Assembly: GCA_023212695.1 (NCBI GenBank)
Contig: JALCCG010000166.1
Location: forward strand, 1-48,268
From: Sporisorium sorghi
Lineage: Eukaryota; Basidiomycota; Ustilaginomycetes; Ustilaginales; Ustilaginaceae
Direction of reading: 5' to 3'
DNA: 48,268 bases
Part shown: in pieces, positions 27,632-37,410 of the stretch
Position numbering within the stretch: the first letter of the stretch is position 1
How the letters are laid out: every line of letters starts with the position of its first letter
Program-made: the position numbers and the translations under genes
The notes under the pieces: model-generated
The model's input: only the letters and a program-made list of their open reading frames with translations
The model's database searches: none
What the model was told of the DNA's origin: nothing

Positions 27632-30600
27632 ACCACCGAGCTCGGGGAAGCCACCGGATCCGGTCGCAGCTGCAAAGGCCGCAAGGACGGACGAGAGTCG
27701 CGTCGAGGCAGACGAGCCTGCCGCGCCGACGCCAGAGCCCGATCCTGAACCAGACGCAGCACTCGACACCGAGATCTTAGGCCGCAGATAGTCGCTCAGG
27801 GACTGGAAGGTGGCTACGGCGTGGATTGTGACGATGATGTTGTTGCAGCTGCGCGGGATGTCGGTCGAGTCCTCTGCCTGCAGCCGCAATCGCAGCTGAC
27901 GGCCAAGCATGGCGCTCGGACTCTTGCGCACCTCGTCGCCGCTTCCACTGAGCGCAGTGGTGATCTCGACATTCTCCAAGCGGCTCAGCGCTTCTTGCAG
28001 CCTCCTGACCAGGACGGCAGCGCCGCTCTGGCCCGACTTGGCATCCGTCTGCATCAACGTTGCAATGAGCAGCGAGCGTCTGCGCTGAAGGGAGATACCT
28101 CCTTCGCTCTGTGTGGCGAACGCGTACAGAGACTCAACGAGGCTGGAGCGCAGCAACTCAAAGCTCGACATGGGGTCCTCGCTGCGGGAGAAGAGCGCCG
28201 AGACCTGCTGCAGCACGTCTTGAGCGTCCGACTCTCGACCCTCGGAGGCGGCAGCGTATAGACGCTTGACGAGGTCCTTGATGTGGTCGAGCGCCTGTGC
28301 TGCACTCTGTGCGCCTTGGGAAGAGGTGGCCTCTGCCGAAAACTTATCACGCAGGACACGGGCTCGCCAGATGCTTGCATCCGTCGCCTCGGCCGAGCTC
28401 TGTGCGTTAAAGGCAGAGGTGGACGAAGAAGCCGACGAGACGCGGTTGCCGAGCGCGTCGTAGAGCGCGGCTCCATGGCCCGCGCCAGAGGCAGCTGCGA
28501 TGAGACGGGCGAGGCCAGAGCTTGAGGATAGACCCATGCCGGCAGCGTCCAGAGCTGCATCAACCGCCGAGTTGCCCGAGCCGGGACGTGGCAGAGTCAA
28601 TGGCTGGGCACTCGAGCTGCGATCGGCCTCGCCTGCAGCACCGGTCGCCTTGTCGGCACTGGCTGGGCGGGCAGAGGGCGTCTGCGATGCAATGTCGTCG
28701 ATCTCCCACATCACACCCTCGCGTCGGAGCAGCGCCGTGTAGAGCGAGGGGAGCTTCTCGGTGAGCAGCTCGACGATCTGGAGCGCGCCATTGACCAGCG
28801 TCGGGTGGTCGCGAGACGAGAGGATGGCTGCAAGAAAGCTGGCGAGGGGCACGTTGTCGAGCGCCTCGCCCAGCGACTCGGGGTCGACAAAGCTGATGAT
28901 CTTGAGGATGCCGTTGATCGCCTTGTGACGCACGTGGAGCGCGACGCTGGCCGCATAAACCTCGACCAGAGTGGGCAGCACGAGGTGGGCGAAGCGTTTG
29001 ACGAGCGCGGTGCGACTCTGCAGCATCTCGACACGCTTGGCCTGCGCCGCCTCACGAGCCAGCTCTTTCTCCGTCTTGGTGCGAGATACTTTGCTGCGGG
29101 TCGAGCTGGAGCGCGAAGAGGTGGGGCGGGTCGACTCTGTAGCAGCAGGAGCAGCCGCATCGGATGCTGTCTGCTCTCCACCTTGCTGTGATTGCGAGGG
29201 AGCCGTCGCCGCAGCAGCAGGCGTCTTCTTAGCGGCAGCACGCCTGAGGTATGCCTTTTCGGTGTAGCCACGAGGATCAAAGACGCCATCACGAGGAAGA
29301 GGAGGCAGCAGCTCGCCTACGAGCGACAGGGCTTCTTGAATCTGCTCCTTGGGACGCTGCGCAAGGTTCTGCAGCACCGCCATGTCTGCCACGGCGACTG
29401 CAGAGCCTGTTGCGTCAGCGCCTGCTTCGGGCACCACAGCAACGGCGGCCGTCTCGGCTGCACTGTCCGGCCCGGAAGCCTGCTCGGACTCGAGCTGGAT
29501 GCCGTGAGGGGTCGGCGCGCCGGTCGAGTCCGTGGGAGCGGGCGAGCCAGTGAGAAGGTGATACAGCGTCTCGACGATGTTGTTCTCGAGCAGCACGACT
29601 GCCAGGCGCGGGCTGCTGCGACAGGCGGTGCCGAGCGCCTTGAGCACGTCCGTGTAGACGCTGGCGCCGAGCGTGGTGTTGGAGCTCGTCGAGGACGAGG
29701 CGGGCAGCAGCAAATTGTTGAGAGCAGCCAGCAGCTCGCTCGTCAAGAGTTGCTCGAGCAGCTCCGGGTGCGCCCTGTAGCTCTCGATGACGCGCACGAC
29801 GCACTTGCACGCCGACTCGACGAGACGCTGGTCGCTGTAGGTGAGCACGTTCTGGATGATGGGCATCACGTCGCGAACCATGCTGAGCGACTCGGGCGTG
29901 AGCTTGCGGCAGCAGTTGGCCGCAGCCGTCATGGCGGTACGCTGGATGTGGATGTTGAAAAAGTCGAGATACTGCAGGATCGCCGACAGACCTCCTTCCT
30001 TGACAATGGAGCTGGGATAGTCTTGCGAGATCTTCTCGAGCGTCTGCAGCACCTGTTCGGCGAGGTCGATGAACGTGATCTCCATGAGCTTGGCGTTGAG
30101 CACGGGGATGGCACCGTTGGCGACGACGCTGTGAGCGGCATAGGGCATGGCCTCGATGAGGTTGGCGAGGCAGCGACAGGCGAGGAGCATCTTTTCACCG
30201 TTGTCTTCCATATCGGCGGCAGCCGCAGCGGCGAGCACGGCTTTCATCTCGTCGTCGAGGTCGTCATCGGCGGACGGGATCTTGGATGACTTGCCAGCTG
30301 CATCGTGGCGTTCGGGTTTGGGACCGCCGAGGATGTAGACGAGCTCCTTGATGAACGAGTCGGTGGGGAAGTAGCCGGCGAGCGTGTCCTCGGTGCTGAC
30401 GCTGAGCAGCTCGGACAGCTCCTGCAGGCCGACCATCTGGGCGGTGGGGTCTTCCTCATTGCGCAACGACGTGAGGAGGCTGCGGAAGCGGGTCGAGAGG
30501 CCCGACATGTAGCCGGCCATGGCACGCAGGTTGAGGCCAAAGACGCCACCGCCGTGGTCGCCCTCGCCGTCGTCTCCGTCCTCGTCGTCGTCCTCATCGT

Positions 30601-30697
30601 CGTCGAAGGTGGCGAGCTGGTCGGCTGCGCGCGAGGGTCGGCCTTCCTCGTCGTCTTGGTGGTCCTCGTCGTCATCGTGGTCCTCGTCGTCATCGTG

Positions 30698-30731
<34 letters not shown>

Positions 30732-32055
30732 TCCTCGTCATGATCCAGATCGTCCAGATGCTCGTCGTCGATGTGCAGGTCTGCGTCCTCGTTGTGCGCA
30801 TGGTCATCCACAGGCTCCTCGACGATGCCGACAGGAGCTTCGGTCGAAGCCTTGTTCTTGGAAGCTTCCTGACCATCGACATCGCTCAGCTCCGACATGT
30901 GAACGTCGTCGTCTTCGTTGGCGGGATGCGAGCCGGACTCGTCGGAGCATTCAAGCTGTTGGGTGCTGCGTGTCGCACGAGTGGAGCCGCTGGTGGAGGC
31001 GCGCTTGGACTTGGCCGATGCCCTGGACTTGGCTGGGGAGGACCGAGCCGAGGTGCGGGCGTCGGAGCCGTTCGAGTTGACGCCGGTCATCTTTGAGGTG
31101 GAGGTGGAGGGCGACGAAGACGAGGCCGGTGCTGCGTCTGCTGTGCTGGTATTGCCGCGCGAACGGAGCGAATATGGGGAAGCAGAGGAAGCGCGGGGCG
31201 AAGCTTTGCTCGAGCCGCTTGCCTTGGCAGTGGTCTTCTGCCGCTTGCTACTGGACTCGCCTGCAGATGCAGGAGAAGCGGTAGTTGCGGTGTTGCTTGA
31301 AGCCGCTTTGCGCTTTCTGTATAGTCTCGAAATGTAGCGATTCAGTCAGCGAGGATTCCACGCGTTGTGTCATGCTCACCGAGGCCTTGAGGAGTGCATA
31401 CTTACCCTTTCGCAGAAGTCGAGGTGGAGCCCGACGAGGAGGAAGCCGTGTTCTGAGCTGGAAAATCCGAAGAAGCCTTTGCCTTGCCTTTGCCCTTGCG
31501 TGCAGAGTTGGACTTGGTGGCAGGAGTTGCGGCGAGGTTGGAGGAAGAGGAGCTGCTGGCGGAGACGCCGGCACCAGCCCGGGATGGGGTGGCTGGAAGG
31601 GGCGGCAAGGTGGAAGCGGGTGAGACCGGGGAAGTGCCGGAAGGAGAGGCTAGAGACTTGCGGCTGGCGGAGGAAGGGTGGGAGGCAAAGGCGGAGACAG
31701 CTGTGGCGGGGGTCACAGGCGCCGAGAGCTGGCTGTTGGAAGAGAAGGAGGTATCGCTGCGAGCGTCGGAAAGATCGTCGGTATGCGCGGTGGCGGCAGA
31801 GATTCTTCGAGATCGACGAAGCGCTGCGGTTGCTACGGCGGTAGCTGCGTGAGCTGGAGGAGCCTGGCGAGAGGAACCTGCACCGGCGCTGGAGGTAGAA
31901 GCGAGAGTGGCAGCAGCACCGACTCGAGCTGAGGCGGATGCGGATGCGGATGCGGAAGGAGCGTTGTTGATGGAAGGGGCGGCGGCAGAAGAGCGATTCA
32001 AGGAGCGAGCTTTGGACGGGGAGCTTGTCTTGGCACGGCTGCGATCGACAGGCAT
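24890..32055 (-). CDS. UFD4: HECT E3 ubiquitin ligase, UFD4/TRIP12 type, two exons
   Basis: Ubiquitin ligase of the Ufd4/TRIP12 family, which ubiquitinates ubiquitin-fusion and N-degron substrates for the proteasome. Exon 1 is 31406-32055 and exon 2 is 24890-31316, giving 2358 residues. The start is the first ATG in the exon 1 frame. Residues 1 to about 290 are Ser/Ala-rich and basic. An Asp/Glu/His-rich tract lies at about 390-450. Armadillo-like helices at about 520-760 include LACRCLANLIEAMPYAAH and ILQYLDFFNIHIQRTA, as in TRIP12. The HECT domain covers about 1990-2358 (YFEEVGTGLGPTLEFYSLV near its start). The catalytic cysteine is Cys2325 in LPSVMTCVNYLKMPNYSS, 33 residues before the end. 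Poly-Ser and acidic inserts expand the middle. All key HECT elements seem intact. Confidence 0.95.
27600..27631 (-). repeat. Poly-serine trinucleotide repeat in UFD4
   Basis: About ten GCT/AGC units encoding a run of serines in the disordered middle of the ubiquitin ligase. The length is likely to vary between strains. Confidence 0.8.
30663..30728 (-). repeat. Coding minisatellite for acidic tract in UFD4
   Basis: Two exact 18-base units (30663-30680 and 30681-30698) followed by about five 6-base units TCCTCG (30699-30728). They encode alternating Asp/Glu/His. The repeat keeps the frame, because both unit lengths are multiples of three. Confidence 0.85.
31317..31405 (-). other. UFD4 intron (89 nt)
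   Basis: On the minus strand the donor is GTAAGT from 31405 and the acceptor is TACAG ending at 31317. Joining gives TSAK-G-KRKAASN in frame with the long second exon. The unspliced frame stops immediately (GGG TAA). Confidence 0.9.
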
Positions 32056-32501
32056 CGATGAGAGCGGTGAAAGATACACTCAAGGGCCGTTGAGGATGGA
32101 GCTCAAGGGGACCACACTGGCGGAGCGGAGCAGAGCGCGCGTGACGAGGTATACACGACGTCGTCTTACCACGTGGAGGAGGAGCAGAGGTGGTGTCGCT
32201 TGCTCAATGCTGGGTCTCTCTAGCAGAGCTTGCTCCAGGGATCGGAATGCCGGAAGGAAAATCGCCGCGGTTGAGGTGCTGGCATCAAAGTGTGAATCAC
32301 TAAGGGGCTGAGCGTAGTTTGTCTCTTGAGGCGAGCAACAAGCAATGACGCTAGGCTGTTGGTGAACGGTGGGTCGAGTATGCTTGATGTGTCGATATGC
32401 TGGAGCGATAGAATGCTGAGAGGATTAAAGAGAGATGGTGGAAGGGAAGGAGTAAATGCTGGCGAGAGGCTTGCTTGGTGGGTTGCGTTGGTGGAGCCTG
32501 T

Positions 32502-32504
<3 letters not shown>

Positions 32505-32533
<29 letters not shown>
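32505..32533. repeat. (TG)n microsatellite
   Basis: 29 bases of uninterrupted TG, 14.5 units. Confidence 0.95.
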
Positions 32534-32553
32534 CGGAGGTCGTATCAAAGGGG

Positions 32554-32568
32554 GAGAGAGAGAGAGAG
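32554..32568. repeat. (GA)n microsatellite
   Basis: 15 bases of GA repeat shortly after the first TG tract. Confidence 0.9.
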
Positions 32569-32615
32569 CGAAACGACGACAAATCGAAATCAAATTTCCG
32601 ATTTCTCTCTTTTGT

Positions 32616-32643
32616 TGTGTGTGTGTGTGTGTGTGTGTGTGTG
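32616..32643. repeat. (TG)n microsatellite
   Basis: 28 bases of uninterrupted TG, 14 units, 82 bases after the end of the first TG tract. Confidence 0.95.
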
Positions 32644-32711
32644 CCTCAACGAGCGACGAGTGGACAATAAGCTTCGTGACCGACGGGCGTGCAGGAAGAA
32701 GCTTACGTGTT

Positions 32712-32741
32712 CGCGCGCGCGAGAGAGAGAGAGAGAGAGAG
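32712..32741. repeat. CG alternation followed by (GA)n
   Basis: CGCGCGCGC at 32712-32720 runs straight into 21 bases of GA repeat at 32721-32741. Confidence 0.9.
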
Positions 32742-32888
32742 GCTTTTCGGGAGTTGGTGTTAGAAGATGGTGGTTGGTGGGTGAGAGAGAAAGAGGTTTG
32801 ATGAAAAAGGCGTCTCAAGCGACAGAAAGGTGACAGAAAGGCAATCAACCACACAGAACCTCTTTCGTTCCCGACGCTGCTGAGCCGA

Positions 32889-32910
32889 AGAGAGAGAGAG
32901 AGAGAGAGAG
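32889..32910. repeat. (AG)n microsatellite
   Basis: 22 bases of uninterrupted AG. Confidence 0.9.
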
Positions 32911-32968
32911 CGAACGCGCGTGATGAGGCAAGCTGCCGCTGCACAGTGAAGTGTGAGTGTGACTTTGC

Positions 32969-32991
32969 AAAAAAAAAAAAAAAAAAAAAAA
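32969..32991. repeat. A23 homopolymer
   Basis: Twenty-three A in a row. The exact length is uncertain in short-read data. Confidence 0.85.
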
Positions 32992-33400
32992 GGCGCCCTG
33001 AAGAGCCAAGGCAAAGCGTGCGTTTCGTTACAGCAGCAGCACAGCACAGAGCAAGGGTCCTCTCTCCTCAATTTCGGAAGACCCTCACAGCACCACACAA
33101 AATGGCTGAGTTTCGACGGTGAGGGGCGAGAAGAGCGCTCAGACCTTCGAATTTCGGCTCTCACCTTCAAAAGAACCGTCTACTGTACGATGATTCACTG
33201 ACACGTCAACCTCTTCCGACGTTCACAAACATCACGCCCGACGCCCGAGGAGAGGCAAGAGTGAGGCGATCATCGTGTCAAGAGGTGATCAGCGACGTGG
33301 AGCGATCTAGTAAGGCGTAGAGAGAGAAGCAGGAGCGGATTGCCTGGCACTTCCCCGATCAGAACGGCTGCTGCGGCGTTCAACGCTGCGAATCCAAGAG

Positions 33401-33429
<29 letters not shown>
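33401..33429. repeat. A29 homopolymer
   Basis: Twenty-nine A in a row, again of uncertain exact length. Confidence 0.85.
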
Positions 33430-33431
<2 letters not shown>

Positions 33432-34126
33432 GAAAAAAGCCCCGATTCGACAATACTCGATCCGATTCGAGTTGCTTCTGGGCCTTTCAGCGAGACTTCA
33501 TATCGACGCCCACGCAACCTTTTCATTCAGATGGCTCAGTCTGCTGTTGTGTTCGGATCTCGATCGCTTTTGTTTGATCGAAGCTCGAAGATGAATTCTG
33601 AGCGTGAAACCGACCGTCTCGATGTAGGACACTCAGTGACGCTCTGCGATCAGCTTCTGATAATGCAAAAGGGGTTGGAAGGAATGCTGCTGGATTGCAA
33701 GGAAGTACAATTACAATGGATACACGGACATGGTTAGCTGCGGGCTGACAATCTGCAAGACTAAGAAGCGGTTCAAAGCGAAAAGTTGTGGACAATGTCA
33801 GTGTCGTTTCTACAGGTCTGTCGTCGCTTCCCTCGACACCGTGCTTCCGTCTCAGTGGGCGTTCGAAAAAGAGCCGCCGAGTGTCAATATCAGAAGTGTT
33901 AGTTTCATCGAGCCGAAGGCGCCAGGGCTTGCCGGCTAGCGAGCCCCGTTGTAACCGCCATCCTGAGACAGAGGGACGCCAACGACCATCAGGCGCAAAT
34001 TACACGAGTACCATCATATGAAAAGCGGGCAGCTTTTCCCCGAGAAATACCAATCGGAAGCACGCAGCGAAGGAGCGAGCGACAAACGTCGAAAGCGAAA
34101 CTTACTTTGGGTGATGGTGTCACCTG

Positions 34127-36832
34127 CTAGGCATCGCCAGCCAGCAGGCGAAGAGCCAACTCTTCCTCTTGCTCGAGCTTGCTCTTTCTGCTTTGGGGTG
34201 GTTTGCTTGCCGGTGCGGCTGACGAAGAGCCAGTCTTGCGACGCTTGGAAGCGGGTGCTTGGTACGCTGCCTCGTCATCTTCGTCTTCGCTGTCGTCGTC
34301 TTCCTCCTCCGAGGAGAGCTCAAAGTCGGGCGTTTCGTAGCCGTCGGATCGGTTGTCGATGGGCGCCAGTACAGCCCGACCGCCAACATCGCCATCGTCG
34401 TCGTCGCTGGCGCCCTCCTCCTCCTCCTCTTCGTCCTTGTCTCCGTCCACATCGTCGCCGCGCTCGAGCGCCTTTTCGCGCTCCTTCTGTCGACGACGCT
34501 TCTCGCGCCGCTTCTCCTTGGCGAGCTCCTTGTCCTTGGCGTCGGCCTGCTGCATGCGCTCGCGTTCCTCCTCCTCCCAGCGCTGTGCCTGCGCCTTGGC
34601 ATCTCCTTGCTTCTTGAACGCCTCTTCGTCCTGCAGCTCGTATAGCGCATGTGCTTCTCCATCTTCATCGAAAATGAGCTTCTCGCCGATACCTCGCTTA
34701 CCGGCAAGAGCCAGCGCCTTCTTGCTTTGACCCATGGCGAGCTTGCGCTTCGACAAATTCTCGGTGGCATCCGCTTTGGCCTGTTCCATGGTGATGGGAA
34801 CGTCGTCTCCGCCAATGCCATAAGCGTCGCCGTCATCTTCGAGTGCGTGATCGGCACGCTTGAGCCTGAGGAAGTCATCGCCTGCATCTGCACCGGCAGA
34901 AAGCAAGCCAGACTTGGAAGTGGACGTCAACTTGCGCAGCCCCTCGTCATCGGAGTCATCGTCGTCTTTCGAGTCCGAAGTGTCACTGCCCACAAGGCGG
35001 TCCTCCTTGCGCGAGCGACCATATCGCGTCTCCTCGTTGTCATCAGCCTCGTCGTCATCGCTGCTGGAATCCGAATCGTCATCGCTCGCATCCGAGTCAT
35101 CGCTGCTTTCGGCGGAGGAGGCGTCGTCGGCAATGAGCTTGGCGTAGTGCTCGCTGAGAATGTCTTGGTTCTTGCGCTCAAACATGCGGTCATACTTGGT
35201 GCGCACCTTTGCGTTCTTGTCAGCTGCCTGCTCTCCATCGTCGTCGTCATCGGCAGCACCGTCGGCCACCTGCTGAGCCACCTTGTACGCAGCCGCCTTT
35301 TTCGCTCTCGCAGCCTCCTTGACGAACTTGACCTTGGGCGCACCTGGAAGGCCGAGCGCAGCGGCAAAGGGCTCGAGCGGAAGCGCAGTGACGTCAAAGA
35401 TGTCCTTGTTTTTCTGCAGATGGATGGATCGGACGTAAGAGACAAACGCCTTCTGGGCGAGATGCTTGATCTGCGGCTCTTGGAAGGCAAAGGCTTGCAG
35501 CTGGTTCTGGATGCTTTGCGTCTTGCTCTCCTTGGGCTTGATGCGGCCGATGGGGATGTTCTTGGTGGCGAGCGCCTCGAGGATGCCCTTTTCTTCACTA
35601 GGAAGCACAAAGAGCAGGCTGTTGCCCTTGGCCGTGTAGCGAGCGGTTCGGCCGACGCGGTGGATGTACGTGTCGACGCCCTCGGGCACATCAAGCTGGA
35701 TGACCCAGTCGACGGCGGGGAAATCGAGACCACGCGCGGCAATGTCGGTGGCAAAGAGAAGCGCATGCTGCGTCTTTGTGAACTGCGTGAAGATCTGCAG
35801 ACGCTTGGCCTGCTTCTGCTTGCCGTGGAGCGCCATGAGACTGACACCGGGTCGCAGCTTGCAGAACGTCTCGTGTACGAACTGGACCTGGCGGCACGAG
35901 CTCATGAACACAAGCGCCTTGCACTTGGTGTGGGTTCGAATGAAGGAGAAGAGCAGGTCGAGCTTCTTTTCGAGCTCAACAAGCATGTAGTGCTGTTCGA
36001 GACCTCGCGGTGTAGAGCCTTCGTTTTCGGGTTCGCGCACGGCCACGTACTCGGGGTCTTGCAACGAGAGCCGCGCTAGGTCCTTGACACGCTTGGTCTG
36101 TGTAGCGGAGAAGAGCATGGTCTGGCGGTCCCGCGGCAGGTTCTCAACGATGGCATTGAGCGTGCGCGAGAAACCCATATCGAGGATGCGATCCGCCTCG
36201 TCGAGCACGAGCACTTGAAGGTTGGAAGTGTCGAAGCCGAGCGTCTGGTCCATGTGCTGCAGCAGACGTCCTGGTGTGGCGACGAGAATGTTCATACGCG
36301 ATAGGCGGTCCTTCTCCTGCTTGACGTCCTTGCCACCGATGACAAGACCGGCAGAAAACGTGTGGTAGGGACCGATTTTACGGAGGACCTCAAAGATCTG
36401 AATGGCGAGCTCTCTTGTGGGCGAGATGACCAACGCTCCAAGTCCGTCGGAAGGCCCCCACTTTCTTCTGTAAAGAATCTCGAGCACCGGTATCAAGAAG
36501 GCCAGCGTCTTTCCGGAGCCTGTCCTCGCTGCTCCCAGGACATCCTTGCCTTTGAGCGAGAGGGGGAGCGACTTGGCCTGGATGTCCGTCATGTCCGTGT
36601 AGCCTGCCTTTTTGAGGCCTCTGTGCGTTCGATCGGAGAGAGGCAGCTGGGCAAACTGCTTCAAGTCGATGGGCGACACAAAATCGTTGGCACCCTGTTC
36701 GAGCTGGGCAATCTCGGCATCCTCGGCCTGCCTCTTGAGCTTTCGAGCATTCTTGGAACGAGACTTGAGGTGTGGTGCCGGACCACCCTTCTTTCTCTTT
36801 GTGGAGCCTTCCGCGGCTGAAGATGGCGACAT
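34127..36832 (-). CDS. DBP4: DEAD-box RNA helicase DBP4 (DDX10/Hca4)
   Basis: ATP-dependent RNA helicase of the Dbp4/DDX10 family, which acts in the nucleolus on early 40S pre-rRNA processing and U14 snoRNA release. It has 901 residues from ATG 36832. Upstream in-frame codons lack an ATG, and the Met here precedes the usual basic leader. Helicase motifs in order: ARTGSGKT 102-109, PTREL 138-142, TPGRL 186-190, DEAD 211-214, SAT 242-244, ARGLD 366-370, HRVGRTAR 391-398. After the core come the family's conserved extension (KAFVSYVRSIHLQKNKDIFD) and a long Asp/Glu/Ser- and Lys/Arg-rich tail typical of nucleolar proteins, ending in a basic cluster. All catalytic motifs are intact. It is divergent from the PPR-like gene. 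Confidence 0.96.
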   Translation of the reverse strand: MSPSSAAEGSTKRKKGGPAPHLKSRSKNARKLKRQAEDAEIAQLEQGANDFVSPIDLKQFAQLPLSDRTHRGLKKAGYTDMTDIQAKSLPLSLKGKDVLGAARTGSGKTLAFLIPVLEILYRRKWGPSDGLGALVISPTRELAIQIFEVLRKIGPYHTFSAGLVIGGKDVKQEKDRLSRMNILVATPGRLLQHMDQTLGFDTSNLQVLVLDEADRILDMGFSRTLNAIVENLPRDRQTMLFSATQTKRVKDLARLSLQDPEYVAVREPENEGSTPRGLEQHYMLVELEKKLDLLFSFIRTHTKCKALVFMSSCRQVQFVHETFCKLRPGVSLMALHGKQKQAKRLQIFTQFTKTQHALLFATDIAARGLDFPAVDWVIQLDVPEGVDTYIHRVGRTARYTAKGNSLLFVLPSEEKGILEALATKNIPIGRIKPKESKTQSIQNQLQAFAFQEPQIKHLAQKAFVSYVRSIHLQKNKDIFDVTALPLEPFAAALGLPGAPKVKFVKEAARAKKAAAYKVAQQVADGAADDDDDGEQAADKNAKVRTKYDRMFERKNQDILSEHYAKLIADDASSAESSDDSDASDDDSDSSSDDDEADDNEETRYGRSRKEDRLVGSDTSDSKDDDDSDDEGLRKLTSTSKSGLLSAGADAGDDFLRLKRADHALEDDGDAYGIGGDDVPITMEQAKADATENLSKRKLAMGQSKKALALAGKRGIGEKLIFDEDGEAHALYELQDEEAFKKQGDAKAQAQRWEEEERERMQQADAKDKELAKEKRREKRRRQKEREKALERGDDVDGDKDEEEEEEGASDDDDGDVGGRAVLAPIDNRSDGYETPDFELSSEEEDDDSEDEDDEAAYQAPASKRRKTGSSSAAPASKPPQSRKSKLEQEEELALRLLAGDA

Positions 36833-37410
36833 CGTTGGGAGAGTCGTCGTCGCACCGAGTGCGAAGGTGTTCGTTAAAGATGGCTGCTGTTGGATTCTCC
36901 CTTGCCCTTGAAAGTGATGGTGGAAGAGGCGTCCGGAGTATGACAAGATTAGAGAGAAAAAACAGCCATGTTCTACCGAGTATCCTATGTCGTGAGCAAT
37001 GGCAGTGATGTGGTCGATGGAAGAGTGGTGGGAAGATGAGGAGGAGCTTTGGTTGCAGCAAAAAAGTTCGCGGCGGGAAAAAAAAAAGAAGGCGGGGCAG
37101 AAGCACTCGAAATTTCGCTTTTCCCACTGCGAAAAAAATCCCAAAAAAGTCGATAGCACGTGACTTGGCCCTGTCCGACTTCCGAGCTTTTTGTGATCCC
37201 TCGAGAAGGTGATTTCCAGAAAGTTGCTCCTTCATGACCTCTTCCATCTATCACCACAATCACGCACGACCCAGCCGAACTTATGATCGATGACGAACCG
37301 CTAGATCCTAGACAAAGCCAGTCTGGCCCTCGATCTCAAGCTCGGCACCAGCTCCCTGACCTCGGTGTGCCACCGTTGGTCTTAGCGTAGACAAGGCGCC
37401 TCCTTTCGCC
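36833..37410. promoter_or_regulatory. Shared divergent promoter region (DBP4 / PPR-like gene)
   Basis: 578 bp between two divergent start codons. It contains the CACGTG palindrome at 37157-37162 and short A-rich runs around 37078-37147. No gene of its own seen. Confidence 0.45.
37155..37163. promoter_or_regulatory. Candidate bHLH (CACGTG) site between DBP4 and PPR-like gene
   Basis: Reads GCACGTGAC on the plus strand, the reverse complement of the site upstream of uL2m. It lies about 325 bp from the DBP4 start and 249 bp from the PPR-like start. A regulatory role is inferred. Confidence 0.3.

Larger units (their letters stand above)
32056..34126. other. 2.07-kb microsatellite-rich intergenic region
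   Basis: 5' flank of UFD4 and 3' flank of DBP4, both on the minus strand. No protein or RNA gene recognised. It is packed with simple repeats: two TG tracts, three GA tracts, a CG alternation, A23 and A29. The UFD4 promoter should be at the left edge, where CCACGTGG occurs near 32168. Confidence 0.55.

Noticed and set aside
29192..30289. 365-aa plus-strand frame opposite UFD4
   Set aside because: Shadow of the armadillo-repeat coding region, with no features of its own.
34649..36079. 476-aa plus-strand frame opposite DBP4
   Set aside because: It lies entirely within the DEAD-box helicase coding sequence and has no recognisable domain; a codon-bias shadow.
36833..37159. N-terminal extension of DBP4 by 109 codons
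   Set aside because: The upstream frame has no ATG (it begins with GTG), and its translation is Phe/Ser/His-rich non-coding-like sequence.
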